This document shows positions 52,735 through 61,754 of a DNA stretch of 64,000 bases, one piece after another; position 1 is the stretch's first letter, and each line of letters starts with the position of its first letter. Made by a program: the position numbers and the translations under genes. This stretch comes from Pseudomonadaceae bacterium (lineage in GTDB: Bacteria; Pseudomonadota; Gammaproteobacteria; Pseudomonadales; Azotimanducaceae). The stretch spans positions 1-64,000 of the forward strand of contig JANSWO010000003.1 of the NCBI GenBank assembly GCA_024743435.1, written 5' to 3'. The notes below the pieces were generated by a model. It saw nothing but the letters and a program-made list of their open reading frames with translations, had not been told where the DNA came from and ran no database searches.

Positions 52735-54026
52735 ACTTGCTCCTGCTGACGCTCGTTGATGACTCGTCGGTAGATGTCAGTCATTCGGGTTGCGGCGAGG
52801 TTCCAGGTGAACTCCTTTTCGATTCGCTGCCTTCCGGCGTGGGCCAACCGGGCGCGCGCCGTATCATCGCCGAGGAGGGCGGAGATTTCGCGTGCGAGCG
52901 GCTTGTAGTTACCGGCTTCGACGATTATCCCAGCATCGCCAACCACTTCCGGCAGCGCACCACCGTCGCTGCTGACCACAGGGACACCGCAGGCCATAGC
53001 TTCAGCGGCAGGTAATCCGAATCCTTCGTACTCGGATGGCACAACCGCAATGCTTGCCCGGCCGTATAAAGACACGAGCGATTGGGTGCTGATGCCGTGG
53101 TGCAACTCGATGCGATGTGTGAGATCTAAACTCTTGATCAGAGAATCTGTTTTTCCGCCCGGTTTCGGTTTGCCGATCATGATCAGCCGAAGGTTAGGGT
53201 GTTTCGGCAGCAGTTCAGCCATCGCTCGAAGCAGGTGCTGCGAGCCCTTTAGCGGCTGATCGGCGCTTGCTGTGGTTATCAGCGTGTCGCGCTCGCGGAC
53301 CCCGTCGGGCTGCCTACGGAAAGTATCGATATCGATACCGTTGTAGACGAGGTCAATGTGCTTGGTCGTGATGCCGAACGCATTCGCGATATCCTGGCGA
53401 GAGTTTTCGCTGACGGTCACCAGGTTTTGCAGTTTCCGCACAACCTGAGTTTGCATTCTGAGAAAGTAGTGCCAGCGTCGAATGAGCAGTCGGTAGTGCC
53501 ACCGATTTTCATCTGCCAACGCGATGTCTCGATCCATGGTGATGGGGTGATGAATAGTGCTGATCAGTGGCAACCCGCTGTCTTGGATGCGCAGCAGACC
53601 CCAGGCGAGGCTTTGATTATCGTGCACGATGTCGTAGCTGTCTCGATGTTCGGCGAGCCAGCTAGCCGCGCGTCGGCCGAACGCAAACGGTTCACCAAAG
53701 CCGCCGGTCACCATCGATAGCCATTCACTGAAGTCGGCTAAAGAGCCGAGGTGCGAAAGCCGTAGAGCAGACAGTGGGTTGTTATGCTCAAACAGGTTTA
53801 GGCCAGGCAGTTTTATCAATTGCAGGTTGCTGTGTGCTTGCAAATCGAGATCCGGATAAGGCTGGCCGGAAATCACGTCCACGCGATGGCCTAGACCGGC
53901 CAAGGCCTCGGCCAAGTATTTAATGTAGATGCCTTGACCACCGCTGAAAGGGTTGCTGCGATAGCCTAAGAGGGCGATGCGTAGCGGGTCAGTTCGATTC
54001 GATTTCTCGGCGACGACGGCCGACAT
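52731..54026 (-). CDS. GT4 family glycosyltransferase
   Basis: A protein of about 431 aa with GT-B fold. It has LLGYRSNPFSGGQGIYIKYLAEALAGLGHRVDVISG at the acceptor domain, then NLVTVSENSRQDIANAFG, ASADQPLKGSQHLLRAMAEL, and the donor motif EYEGFGLPAAEAMACGVPVVSSDGGALPEVVGDAG. It uses a nucleotide sugar. The acceptor is unknown. ATG 54026 is favoured; a frame upstream to 54158 overlaps no recognised sequence. Confidence 0.92.
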   Translation of the reverse strand: MSAVVAEKSNRTDPLRIALLGYRSNPFSGGQGIYIKYLAEALAGLGHRVDVISGQPYPDLDLQAHSNLQLIKLPGLNLFEHNNPLSALRLSHLGSLADFSEWLSMVTGGFGEPFAFGRRAASWLAEHRDSYDIVHDNQSLAWGLLRIQDSGLPLISTIHHPITMDRDIALADENRWHYRLLIRRWHYFLRMQTQVVRKLQNLVTVSENSRQDIANAFGITTKHIDLVYNGIDIDTFRRQPDGVRERDTLITTASADQPLKGSQHLLRAMAELLPKHPNLRLIMIGKPKPGGKTDSLIKSLDLTHRIELHHGISTQSLVSLYGRASIAVVPSEYEGFGLPAAEAMACGVPVVSSDGGALPEVVGDAGIIVEAGNYKPLAREISALLGDDTARARLAHAGRQRIEKEFTWNLAATRMTDIYRRVINERQQEQV

Positions 54027-54087
54027 AACGTGTTTCCGGAGCAAAGACGCCAGTGTACCGCGAGGTTGGTGCCCAGGGAGCGAAAAA

Positions 54088-55011
54088 CTACTGGCGGCTG
54101 CTGAACTCGGCGACGGTGGTGTTCGCACGCCGGGCGGTCGCGTTGCCTGTGATAGCACCGGTGCCGGCTGCGATGAGCTCCACTTGGCTCTGTTCAGCCA
54201 GGTAGACGTGGCGATACAGATTGGCGATCCATTGATTGCCTTCCTGGGTTTTGCCGAGATAGTGCAGGGCGTCGCCGATATAGGGTTCGACCTGGGTGGC
54301 GAAGAACTTCGGATACGCTCGACGAATATCGTCCGGTTCGCGGTAACCGAGGCGTTCGTGATCCCCGGTTTCCTGGAATTCGGCGAATAACCGAGGCAGC
54401 TTTTTGATGTAGAGCGGGTCAGCGAGTTGGCCGATCAGATCCGCGGCCCGGACAAGGCCCGCGAAGTCGCCGGTGTTTTGGTAGCGACTATCTTCCGGAA
54501 CCGGAAATCGAGTCATCTCGATGTAGTTGCAGATGGTGGATACATCAATTTCGGGGTCGCCAATGAAGCGCTCCTGGATGTAAAGGCGACCGCGAGTAAC
54601 GTGGTGCGGATTCATTGATGAATCTGTTTGGGTGTCGGCTAGGTCGATAGCGTCTCCCTCTTCGTTGATCACGAGCGCGCCCGCATCGTCACCTCGTAGC
54701 AATCCGCGCAGAAAGCCGATGTCGTGGAACAGCATGGCGATCACAGCGTGAACCCACTCATGTGGGCTGACATCGCCTTTCGAGATCAAGCGCCCGTATA
54801 GAATCGTTTGTCCTGCGTCAGTGACGAGGATGGTGTGGTTGATGTCGTGATAGGGGCAATCGCATTGCACCAGCGACTCCAGCGCCATCCGCGCGGTTCG
54901 ATTCAGCACTTCCTCGTAATGGCCGTTGGTGGCCTTTGGAAAGGCGGTCTTGTAGCGGTCGACTACTCGCTCGACGAACGAGTTGATCACCGTGGTGCTC
55001 GGATTGAACAT
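54088..55011 (-). CDS. HD-domain phosphohydrolase
   Basis: A 307-aa protein with metal-binding residues in CPYHDINHTILV, the HD pair in AMLFHDIGFLRGLL, and later H in MNPHHVTRGRLYIQER and NYIEMTRFPVP. It is a metal-dependent HD phosphohydrolase of unknown substrate (nucleotides or cyclic nucleotides are typical for the fold). It is the first gene of the six-gene minus-strand operon with GT4, methyltransferases, six-hairpin protein and small membrane protein; 61 bp separates it from GT4. Confidence 0.85.
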   Translation of the reverse strand: MFNPSTTVINSFVERVVDRYKTAFPKATNGHYEEVLNRTARMALESLVQCDCPYHDINHTILVTDAGQTILYGRLISKGDVSPHEWVHAVIAMLFHDIGFLRGLLRGDDAGALVINEEGDAIDLADTQTDSSMNPHHVTRGRLYIQERFIGDPEIDVSTICNYIEMTRFPVPEDSRYQNTGDFAGLVRAADLIGQLADPLYIKKLPRLFAEFQETGDHERLGYREPDDIRRAYPKFFATQVEPYIGDALHYLGKTQEGNQWIANLYRHVYLAEQSQVELIAAGTGAITGNATARRANTTVAEFSSRQ

Positions 55012-55358
55012 CTTCCGTAATGACGCTCTTGGCGGAGCGATCTCCCTGATTGATTGCGGGCTCGCAAACTCAGTTGCAGCCGACTGCCCGCAGTGTATTC
55101 AGCCTGCGTTGCTGGCTTTGTGCGCCATGCCGCAATCCCGGAGGGAGATTGTAAGCAGCGAGTAAGGGTGTGGCTGAAATCGCGTCTGGAATGAGAGATT
55201 CCGTCAGTTTTTCCGGTTTCAGGTCAAGACCTTAGAGTGACAGGGCTGTCTGGCAGCCTTGTGGGAGCGTTTATGCCCTGCTCGCGACAATTTGTCTTGC
55301 TTGGTGGTCACATTTGGAAGCGGGCTCGTTTCTATTCTGGATGGGACTCACGAGGAAC
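55012..55358. other. Intergenic region between HD gene and repeat cluster
   Basis: About 347 bp without a supported gene. The divergent promoters for the HD-led operon and possibly others must lie here; I see no convincing -35/-10 pair. The stretch ends in the GTGTGTCC repeat cluster. Confidence 0.4.
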
Positions 55359-55556
55359 GTGTGTCCTGATCTCGAAACGTGTGTCCTCGTTAGCGTCTGT
55401 CCTCGTTAGCGTCGTGTCCTCGGTAGCGTCGTTAGCAACCTCAGCACTAAAACGTGTGTCCTCATTAGGGAGTGTGTGTCCTCATCGGGGAGTGTGTGTC
55501 CCCATAATCACGTTAGCGTCGAAACGTGTGTCCCCATAATCAGGGAGTGTGTGTCC
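55359..55556 (+). repeat. Dense GTGTGTCC repeat array upstream of LysR gene
   Basis: Perfect GTGTGTCC cores start at 55359, 55379, 55454, 55474, 55494, 55526 and 55549, with degenerate copies near 55395 and 55412. Two alternating contexts are visible: (GA)AACGTGTGTCC and GGGAGTGTGTGTCC(C/T)CAT, the latter separated by ATAATCA or CATTA/CATCG. The same core brackets the RAYT-like gene 6-7 kb away. All copies here share one orientation. Spacing is irregular (20-42 bp), unlike CRISPR. Confidence 0.9.
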
Positions 55557-55637
55557 CCATAATCATGAATCCATTGCAATGATGGGTCTGATTGGGTGAA
55601 TATTTCTCACAATCAGGGGTCGAAGGAGCAATCAGTC

Positions 55638-56567
55638 ATGAGTCAGCTCGAGCTACGTCATCTACGCACGCTGGTCGCACTGCGCGATACCGGTTCGCTC
55701 GTGGAGGCAGCGGAAAGAGTATTTCTGACGCAATCGGCGCTATCTCACCAGCTCAAAGATCTCGAGTCGCGTCTCGGGACGACGCTGTTTCATCGGAAAA
55801 CGCGGCCTGTCCGTTTCACTCCGGCGGGAAGCCGACTGGTCGAGCTCGCGGATCAACTGCTGCCTGAGGTTGCCAGCTGCGAGCTTGAACTCGCCCGTAT
55901 GGCGGGTGGGGAGGCGGGCAGGCTGTTCATCGCGATCGAGTGTCATAGCTGTTTCGACTGGTTGCTGCCGGCCATCAACCGATACCGTGAACACTGGAGT
56001 GATGTCGATCTGGATATCGCCAGTGGCTTTCACTTTGCGCCCTTGCCAGCGCTTGCGCGTGGCGACCTCGATCTGGTGATCACCGCTAACCCGGTGGAGG
56101 ATCTCGATCTCGCTTACCTGCCGCTCTTCAGCTACGAAGCGCAGCTCGCGCTGGCGAAGGATCATCCGCTGGCGAAGGCTGAGTGGGTCGAGCCCCAGGA
56201 TCTGGCGGATCAGGTCCTGATTACCTACCCCGTGGATAATTCGAAGCTGGATGTCATTACCAGTTTCCTGGAGCCGGCAGGGGTATCACCCGAGCGCATT
56301 CGAACGGCCGAATTGACCGCGATGATTGTGCAGCTGGTGGCAAGCGGTCGGGGTGTCGCCTGTTTGCCGAATTGGGCGCTGCACGAATATCTCACAAAGG
56401 ACTACATCGTCACTCGCTCACTTGGCGAGGAAGGGGTGTGGCCCACGCTCTACGCCGCGGTTCGATCGGAGGAAGCGGGAGCGGCGTTTATGCGGGCTTT
56501 TGTCGACGTCAGCATGACTACCTGTTTCGACAATCTGCACGGGATCGTAACTGCGGAGCTTGGTTGA
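55638..56567 (+). CDS. LysR family transcriptional regulator (MetR-like)
   Basis: A 309-aa LysR regulator. The winged HTH is LELRHLRTLVALRDTGSLVEAAERVFLTQSALSHQLKDLESRLG. The effector domain has DLVITANPVEDLDLAYLPLF and ends MTTCFDNLHGIV, most like MetR, the homocysteine-responsive activator of methionine genes. ATG 55638 has AAGGAG 10 nt upstream. The GTGTGTCC array ends about 80 bp before the start and could affect its promoter. No met gene adjoins it. Confidence 0.88.
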   Translation: MSQLELRHLRTLVALRDTGSLVEAAERVFLTQSALSHQLKDLESRLGTTLFHRKTRPVRFTPAGSRLVELADQLLPEVASCELELARMAGGEAGRLFIAIECHSCFDWLLPAINRYREHWSDVDLDIASGFHFAPLPALARGDLDLVITANPVEDLDLAYLPLFSYEAQLALAKDHPLAKAEWVEPQDLADQVLITYPVDNSKLDVITSFLEPAGVSPERIRTAELTAMIVQLVASGRGVACLPNWALHEYLTKDYIVTRSLGEEGVWPTLYAAVRSEEAGAAFMRAFVDVSMTTCFDNLHGIVTAELG

Positions 56568-56592
56568 AACAGCCCGCCTCTCTATGTGACAC

Positions 56593-57189
56593 CTAGGGGA
56601 TGAGCGTCTCGGTTTGCCACTTGCCTTCCTGCAGGGTGTAACGCGTCCGCTCGTGAACGCCATTGTCCGTGCCGAGAAAGAGGCGCTCGATCTCGATTGG
56701 CGTCAGGCGCAGACCTCGCGCAGATTGAGGAGCAATGGCCGTCTGGTCGTCTGCAACCTCATCAAGCGCGCGAACAAGCGCCTCTCGTGACGCAATCACG
56801 CTGGATTGCGGATACCGCTCATACAGCCAGTCCATCCGTTTCGGCGCGTCCGGTCTTTGCAGCCAACTCCGCGCCACAAGCTCCTGCCCTAACTCTTCAG
56901 CCCGGCATTGCATCCGATACTGCACATGCTGACTTGGCCAGTAAGTTTGCACGGCAAATACCGCACGCAGCCAGAAGGCCCATTTGTCTGCTGTGACGGA
57001 TGTGCGATTCGCAAACAGGCCCAGACCGGGCGCTAAGTCTCTGAGCACGAGTGTGCGGATGTCCAAACGAGCGCGGTCGCCGAGAGAGGCCGCTGTACAA
57101 ACAGCAGCCATAGCGTCACCCGCCGCAAACGCATTTGCGCGTTCCTGTGCGAATTGCTCAAGTGGTGCCGGCGCGTCAGAAAGATCCAT
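56593..57189 (-). CDS. Pyridoxamine 5'-phosphate oxidase family protein
   Basis: A 198-aa flavin enzyme of the PNPOx family. It has MAAVCTAASLGDRARLDIRTLVLRD, GLFANRTSVTADKWAFWLRAVF, VQYRMQCRAEELGQELVARSW, and ends LTPIEIERLFLGTD...W. True PdxH usually has a fuller C-terminal LxP end; here it ends TETLIP, so it may oxidise pyridoxine phosphate or be a related FMN protein. It is 21 bp downstream of the MBL-fold gene and probably in its operon. Confidence 0.8.
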   Translation of the reverse strand: MDLSDAPAPLEQFAQERANAFAAGDAMAAVCTAASLGDRARLDIRTLVLRDLAPGLGLFANRTSVTADKWAFWLRAVFAVQTYWPSQHVQYRMQCRAEELGQELVARSWLQRPDAPKRMDWLYERYPQSSVIASREALVRALDEVADDQTAIAPQSARGLRLTPIEIERLFLGTDNGVHERTRYTLQEGKWQTETLIP

Positions 57190-57210
57190 AGCGGGTAGCC
57201 AATTCAGCGG

Positions 57211-58068
57211 TTACTGCATCATCAGATCTTTGTACAGCGTTTGAATCCAGCGTTCCTCGTTGATGAAGCCTTTGCCCCAACTCGCGAACTCTTCATCGAG
57301 CCCTTCGGCTACGAGTTGCTCAACAGACTTGCCGTCTCCCACGCCGCGAATCACCACTTCTCGGGTTGCATACAAAACCTCAATGGTCTGTTCGATATCG
57401 TCCGCGCTTGCGAGCGGCCCGTGACCAGGAATGATTCGGGTAGCGTCGTCCGTTTCCTCTAGTGCCCACAGCAAATTTTCGATGTAGCCCTGAACCGTGC
57501 CTCCGGCATCGAGATCGATATAGGGAAATGAGCCGTTAAATAGGTGATCGCCCATGTGCATGACGTTGCTGTCGTTGAAAATTACGATGCTGTCACCATC
57601 GGTATGGCCGCGCGCGGCATGAACGACGGAGATTGTCTCGCCGTTCACGTATACGGTTACTCGATCATCGAACGTAAGATTCGGTAACGCTGCCGCCTCA
57701 GCGCCCAAAGAGGCCATTCGAATTCTCACGTTGTCGTGTGCCAGCACGGTTGCCGCGGCTGAAAAAGCGGCATTACTACCGGTGTGATCACCGTGATAGT
57801 GCGTGTTGATGACGAAGCGCGGCGGCTCGGCCCCCAGACGCTCGAGCGCAGCGGCAATTTCTTCGGCCTGGTAGTCGTACTGATCGTCGATGATGAGTGT
57901 CCCATCCTCGCCCGTGCTTACGCCGATGTTGCCGCCTGCTCCCATGAGCATAGCGATACCATCTGCGACCGGCTGTGCGCGAAGGGGTACGCTCTTGTCG
58001 TTCGCGTGAGCAGCCGTCGACAGCAGCAACAGGGCGCTGATTGTCGCGGTCAGGGTCTGTAGGCGCAT
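57211..58068 (-). CDS. Exported metallo-beta-lactamase-fold hydrolase
   Basis: A 285-aa protein with a Sec signal peptide (LQTLTATISALLLLSTAAHA) and the MBL-fold zinc motif HYHGDH, then the later ligand positions around HAARGHTDGDSIV, MHMGDHLFNG and IIPGHGPLA. It is a periplasmic zinc hydrolase; the substrate is unknown (family members include SoxH-like and lactonase-like enzymes). CGAGAGGA precedes the ATG. It sits between the membrane protein gene upstream and PNPOx downstream on the same strand. Confidence 0.9.
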   Translation of the reverse strand: MRLQTLTATISALLLLSTAAHANDKSVPLRAQPVADGIAMLMGAGGNIGVSTGEDGTLIIDDQYDYQAEEIAAALERLGAEPPRFVINTHYHGDHTGSNAAFSAAATVLAHDNVRIRMASLGAEAAALPNLTFDDRVTVYVNGETISVVHAARGHTDGDSIVIFNDSNVMHMGDHLFNGSFPYIDLDAGGTVQGYIENLLWALEETDDATRIIPGHGPLASADDIEQTIEVLYATREVVIRGVGDGKSVEQLVAEGLDEEFASWGKGFINEERWIQTLYKDLMMQ

Positions 58069-58104
58069 GGGCTAGTCCTCTCGTCGTAAGACGGTCGTTT
58101 GTGG

Positions 58105-58914
58105 TTACTCGCTGGTTTGGCCAGCGAAGTCGACATGCGTGCCAGTGGCATCGGCATCTGCGAGCTCGCTTGGCGCCAAAGCGCGATAGCGCTGAATAAG
58201 CAGGTACAAAAAGCCATGGGCGCTCGTTGTCAAAGAGTCATGCAACATGCCCTCATTATCGACGTCGCTGGCCTGACGCAGAAGCTTTTCAAACGTTTCG
58301 CTGAAGTTGTTGCTGTGGCGGGCGCGAATCGCGGTGCCGTAGAACAGTGCGTAGGCTTTATCGTCATCGTCCATCTGGGCGTGAACGGTAAGCAATTCTC
58401 GTGGAAACAGATGGGGGTCATCCTTGGAGCCGGCGAACAGCATCGCTTGCTGCTCCGGGGTGACGGAGCCTTCGCCGGCGACACTGCTTTGAGAGGAGAT
58501 GAACAGCAGGCCCGCGATCGTGCCCAGCTGAGCGCGCACGTGCTCCAGCATCTGCATGAACAGTTCCTGACGCGTGTAGATCTCGCCGGCCACCATTCGG
58601 TCAGTCTGGATCGCGGCCTGATGGGCGGTGCGTTCAATTTGCAGCGATTGGGCGCGCAGCGCTTCCGTATTCTGTTGCAGCTCTTTCTGCTGCAGGAAGT
58701 AGCCGATAACCAGCCAAAGGAAAGCCAGCGGTGCAAAGGCCCCTTCCAGGAAGCTCCCCATCTGGTCGGCGGGTAGCGTCGTAAATGTCAGCCAGCCCAG
58801 ATTCTCGCTCACATAGGCGAAACCGAGAACCAGCCACAACGCAGTCAGGCCCAGCCCGAGCCAGACCCGCCAGTCGAGCTGGGTAGTGTGCCTGCGGTCA
58901 GTCGGCGGAGAAAT
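58105..58914 (-). CDS. Membrane protein with coiled-coil, function unknown (apparent ATT start)
   Basis: A protein of about 270 aa not assigned to a family. TTG 58839 is the first canonical start but falls in the middle of helix 1; the frame upstream reads DWRVWLGLGLTALWLVLGFAYV, a complete helix. From the TAG at 58927-58929 (stop of the small upstream gene) to 58839 there is no ATG/GTG/TTG; ATT 58914 has AGGA 10 nt upstream. Helix 2 is GAFAPLAFLWLVIGYFLQ, followed by a coiled coil (QKELQQNTEALRAQSLQIERT) and a long soluble domain. Confidence 0.7.
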   Translation of the reverse strand: MSPPTDRRHTTQLDWRVWLGLGLTALWLVLGFAYVSENLGWLTFTTLPADQMGSFLEGAFAPLAFLWLVIGYFLQQKELQQNTEALRAQSLQIERTAHQAAIQTDRMVAGEIYTRQELFMQMLEHVRAQLGTIAGLLFISSQSSVAGEGSVTPEQQAMLFAGSKDDPHLFPRELLTVHAQMDDDDKAYALFYGTAIRARHSNNFSETFEKLLRQASDVDNEGMLHDSLTTSAHGFLYLLIQRYRALAPSELADADATGTHVDFAGQTSE

Positions 58915-58926
58915 GCCCGCGCTATC

Positions 58927-59076
58927 CTAGTCGCTGTCTCGATCGGATCGTCGTTTCAGCTCGGCGACATCACGCTGTATCTCGCTGATTCGGAAGATGA
59001 TATCGGGCAGTTGATCCGATATGCGCCAGACGAAGTAAGTGATGGCGGCGATCAGCAGAAAGATAATGAAGCTCAT
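58927..59076 (-). CDS. Small single-helix membrane protein
   Basis: A 49-aa protein: one hydrophobic helix (SFIIFLLIAAITYFVW) followed by an amphipathic charged tail (IIFRISEIQRDVAELKRRSDRD). ATG 59076 has AGGA 6 nt upstream. Its stop precedes the proposed start of the coiled-coil membrane protein by 13 bp, so they may form a pair. No family recognised. Confidence 0.6.
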   Translation of the reverse strand: MSFIIFLLIAAITYFVWRISDQLPDIIFRISEIQRDVAELKRRSDRDSD

Positions 59077-59267
59077 GGCTAATCCTGTCAGGCACGCAAT
59101 AGGCAATGCGCGCGGTTGTGGTTGGTGTGGTTGGGGTGTTGCGCCGGCCGCGGCGATCGTTGGCTTGTCGGTGGCGCCCACTCCGTTGCCGGCTACGTTA
59201 ATGCGCCGGGGGATGCAAATCCAGCGGCGTCGTTCCAGCACTCCTGCCGTGACGCCCCCGCACGGCA

Positions 59268-59978
59268 TCAGCCGATAGTGAGATCACCGGTAATCGATGC
59301 CCGCTGAGATAGTTCGAGCCAGCAACCCATAGGGTCGCGGACAAACGAAATGCTGGCGACTGAGCCGAGCGTGCTCGGTGCTCGCCCTTCTATGGCCCCC
59401 GCATTCAGAGCCAACTTGTGGGCCAGCGCGACGCTCGATACCTGAAGGGTTAGATAGCGCAGTCCCGTCGCGCGCATGTCGTCCATCGATGAGCTATTGG
59501 CTTGGGAGGTGTTGGTTTCCGTGTTTTCGATGAACTCCAGATTGCTGCTACCTGCGCTGCAGGATTGCTGTGTCCCACGAGCCAGCCCCAGGTGGTCACA
59601 GTAGAAGTTGACGGCGGCATCCGGAGCGGGCCCGGCCAGAATAGCGCCAAGAGCATTGTCCTCTGCCGGTCGAATTTCTACTCGGTTGCCATCGGGGTCG
59701 GTTGCGATCGAGGTGGATTGCACATCAGGGCTGTGGATGAGCAGTGTTCGAATAGCACCGGGAGCCCCGGAGGGGAGCGGATCTCGCGTGTTGTTGAGCT
59801 TGAAGATGGAGTCCCCAGCCGAAAAGCGGTGTTGATGCTGGCCGCCGCCGATCTTCAGTAACTCGTCATAGTGCAGTCCAACTTCTTCGCGATAGAAAGC
59901 AATCATGTCGGGCAGGTTGTTCGTGAACATGCCGATATCAATTGCGGGTTTGGCTAGAGTCATGGGGCTGTTTGTCAT
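59268..59978 (-). CDS. Vicinal oxygen chelate (glyoxalase/bleomycin-resistance fold) protein
   Basis: A 236-aa protein with two VOC modules: MTLAKPAIDIGMFTNNLPDMIAFYREEVGLH ... DPDGNRVEI and then NFYCDHLGLARG ... VRDPMGCWLELSQR. The paired His/Glu metal ligands sit in the expected betas. The metal-dependent reaction (glyoxalase, dioxygenase or epimerase) cannot be chosen. ATG 59978 or 59963 both lack a clear ribosome-binding site. It is followed by the histidine phosphatase and LLM genes on the same strand with small gaps. Confidence 0.8.
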   Translation of the reverse strand: MTNSPMTLAKPAIDIGMFTNNLPDMIAFYREEVGLHYDELLKIGGGQHQHRFSAGDSIFKLNNTRDPLPSGAPGAIRTLLIHSPDVQSTSIATDPDGNRVEIRPAEDNALGAILAGPAPDAAVNFYCDHLGLARGTQQSCSAGSSNLEFIENTETNTSQANSSSMDDMRATGLRYLTLQVSSVALAHKLALNAGAIEGRAPSTLGSVASISFVRDPMGCWLELSQRASITGDLTIG

Positions 59979-60022
59979 TGGCTACGCTGCACAGTGATGG
60001 TAATTTTCATTGGTCGGTTCAG

Positions 60023-60577
60023 CTATCCGTCGCGAGGCAGGTTGCTGGCATCACTTTGCTCCTGGCTGCCAGAGACGAAGGCTCGCTGCTGCGGGGCCCA
60101 GGAAGCCGATACGACGCAGGCGCCTTGTCGACAATCGAACCATTCGCCCAGCCCGAATAGTCCGACACAGCTCCCCGGCGGCATCGCAATACCTCTTTGC
60201 AGACCGAGAAGACGACCCACGAGCATGCTGATAGCTGGGTTGTGGGCGACGATGGCCGCACGCTGAATGTCCGTCGGGATCGACTGCAATACATCGGTCA
60301 ATATCGACTCGCTGGCCTCATAAAGGCGCGGCTCTTCGATGCGATGATCTTCAGGTACGCCAAGCGCGCCCGCGATCTCAGCACTGGTCATGACGCAGCG
60401 CCGAGCCGCACTGGTTACGAGCCAGGTAGTTGGTTGTGCATCGCTGAGCCACTGAGCGAGCCTTGTGCAGTCTGCAATACCGCGCTCGGATAACACGCGA
60501 TCAACGTCCAGGCCGCTAGGGCTATGACCAGGAGACTGTGCGTGTCGAATCAGCCAAAGATGTCGCTTCGGGCTCAC
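60023..60577 (-). CDS. Histidine phosphatase family (SixA-like)
   Basis: A 184-aa phosphatase with the catalytic RHA motif in LWLIRHAQSPGH, the second Arg in TSAARRCVMTSAEIAGAL and the later His in IVAHNPAI. Length and pattern fit SixA (phosphohistidine phosphatase) relatives. The GTG start is 6 bp after the stop of the LLM oxidoreductase gene, suggesting co-transcription. Confidence 0.85.
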   Translation of the reverse strand: MSPKRHLWLIRHAQSPGHSPSGLDVDRVLSERGIADCTRLAQWLSDAQPTTWLVTSAARRCVMTSAEIAGALGVPEDHRIEEPRLYEASESILTDVLQSIPTDIQRAAIVAHNPAISMLVGRLLGLQRGIAMPPGSCVGLFGLGEWFDCRQGACVVSASWAPQQRAFVSGSQEQSDASNLPRDG

Positions 60578-60583
60578 GGCTGT

Positions 60584-61489
60584 CTACCAGATCGCTAGAA
60601 ACTCGTTGATCGCATCGAGCTGGTTACCGGCAGCCGATGACGGCACGATGATCGGCGTTTTGATGCCAGCATCGAACCACGCCTCTATGCCCTCTCGGAC
60701 ATCGCTGGCGCTGCCGAAGAGCGTCGTGTCAGCAAGCCACTTGTCCGATAGCGCAGCGCTGACCGCTTTCATGTCTTTGCTGGCCAGAGCGACTTCGACG
60801 GCGTCCATCTCTTCGGCGTAACCCGCTTCGCGCCAGTAGTTGCGATAGTTCGGCAGCGCTGCATAGCTGGTGAGCGTTCGCCGATTGATGGCTTTTGCCG
60901 CTTCGATATCGTCGCTGATACAGGTTGGAACCATATTGCCGATAAAGAACGCATCGTTATCACGTGCGCTGTCGCTGAGTGTAGCCAGGGAGCTGGCCAT
61001 ATGACTGCGGGCGCCGTTTGCGAACACCATGCCTTCACCGATTTCTTCCGCAAGAGCGATCATCTTGTTACGCATCGCGGCCAGAACAATCGGTGGAAGC
61101 TCGCCAACGCGTGGTGTTGCACGCACCTCTTCAACGAACCTGCGCATGTCGCCGAGCGGCTTGCCAACTTTGACGCCCCAGCGCTCGTGCATGGGTCCGT
61201 GGCTCACGCCGACACCGAAACGGAAGCGGCCATTCGATAGTTCGTGCATGAAGCCGGCGGTTGTCGCGAAGTCGGCAGGCTGACGGGTGTAAATTGGCGT
61301 GATAGCGGTGCCGATAGTTATCTCAGATGTCACTGAAGCGATTGCCTGGCACAGTGCCAGGTTGTCGCCAAGGCTGGGCGCGAAGATGCCACTGAAGCCC
61401 TCGCGCTCGAACTGCTTGGCAAATTCGATGATGGCGTGGCGCCGGCCAGGAACGGCGGCGAGGCTGACGGCGGGACGAGTTTGGGTCAT
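60584..61489 (-). CDS. LLM-class flavin-dependent oxidoreductase
   Basis: A 301-aa luciferase-like monooxygenase-fold oxidoreductase (F420- or FMN-dependent). It has FAKQFEREGFSGIFAPSLGDNLALCQAIASVT, the ITIGTAITPIYTRQPADFATTAGFMHELSNGRFRFGVGVSHGPMHERWG core and the C-terminal IVPSSAAGNQLDAINEF. In proteobacteria the cofactor is more often FMN than F420. The role is unknown. It begins at 61489 and diverges from the ABC-F gene; the gap between them (61490-61754) carries TATCAGCTGCTTTT-like short repeats only. Confidence 0.85.
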   Translation of the reverse strand: MTQTRPAVSLAAVPGRRHAIIEFAKQFEREGFSGIFAPSLGDNLALCQAIASVTSEITIGTAITPIYTRQPADFATTAGFMHELSNGRFRFGVGVSHGPMHERWGVKVGKPLGDMRRFVEEVRATPRVGELPPIVLAAMRNKMIALAEEIGEGMVFANGARSHMASSLATLSDSARDNDAFFIGNMVPTCISDDIEAAKAINRRTLTSYAALPNYRNYWREAGYAEEMDAVEVALASKDMKAVSAALSDKWLADTTLFGSASDVREGIEAWFDAGIKTPIIVPSSAAGNQLDAINEFLAIW

Positions 61490-61754
61490 GTTGAGGCCTT
61501 CTTTTGCTTTCAGCTGCTTCTTTTTGCTATCAGCTGCTTTTAGGTGAGCTGTCTTTTTGTTAGCTGTATATATTTGAATAGGGCTCCGTACGCTGTACCA
61601 CGCATGCCCTTAAAGGCCCGGAAGGCCGAGGCGAAGGTTGATGCGCACGAGGGTTCGTAACTGTGGGTGGAGTTTGCCGCTGTGGCCCCAGTAGAACAAC
61701 AGGGGCTCTGCCGTTTGCGTGTGCAAAACAGATCTGGCCGCCCGGAGCACACCG

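Noticed and set aside
55359-55556. CRISPR array
   Set aside because: Repeat core is only 8-13 bp, spacing is irregular and there are no cas genes.
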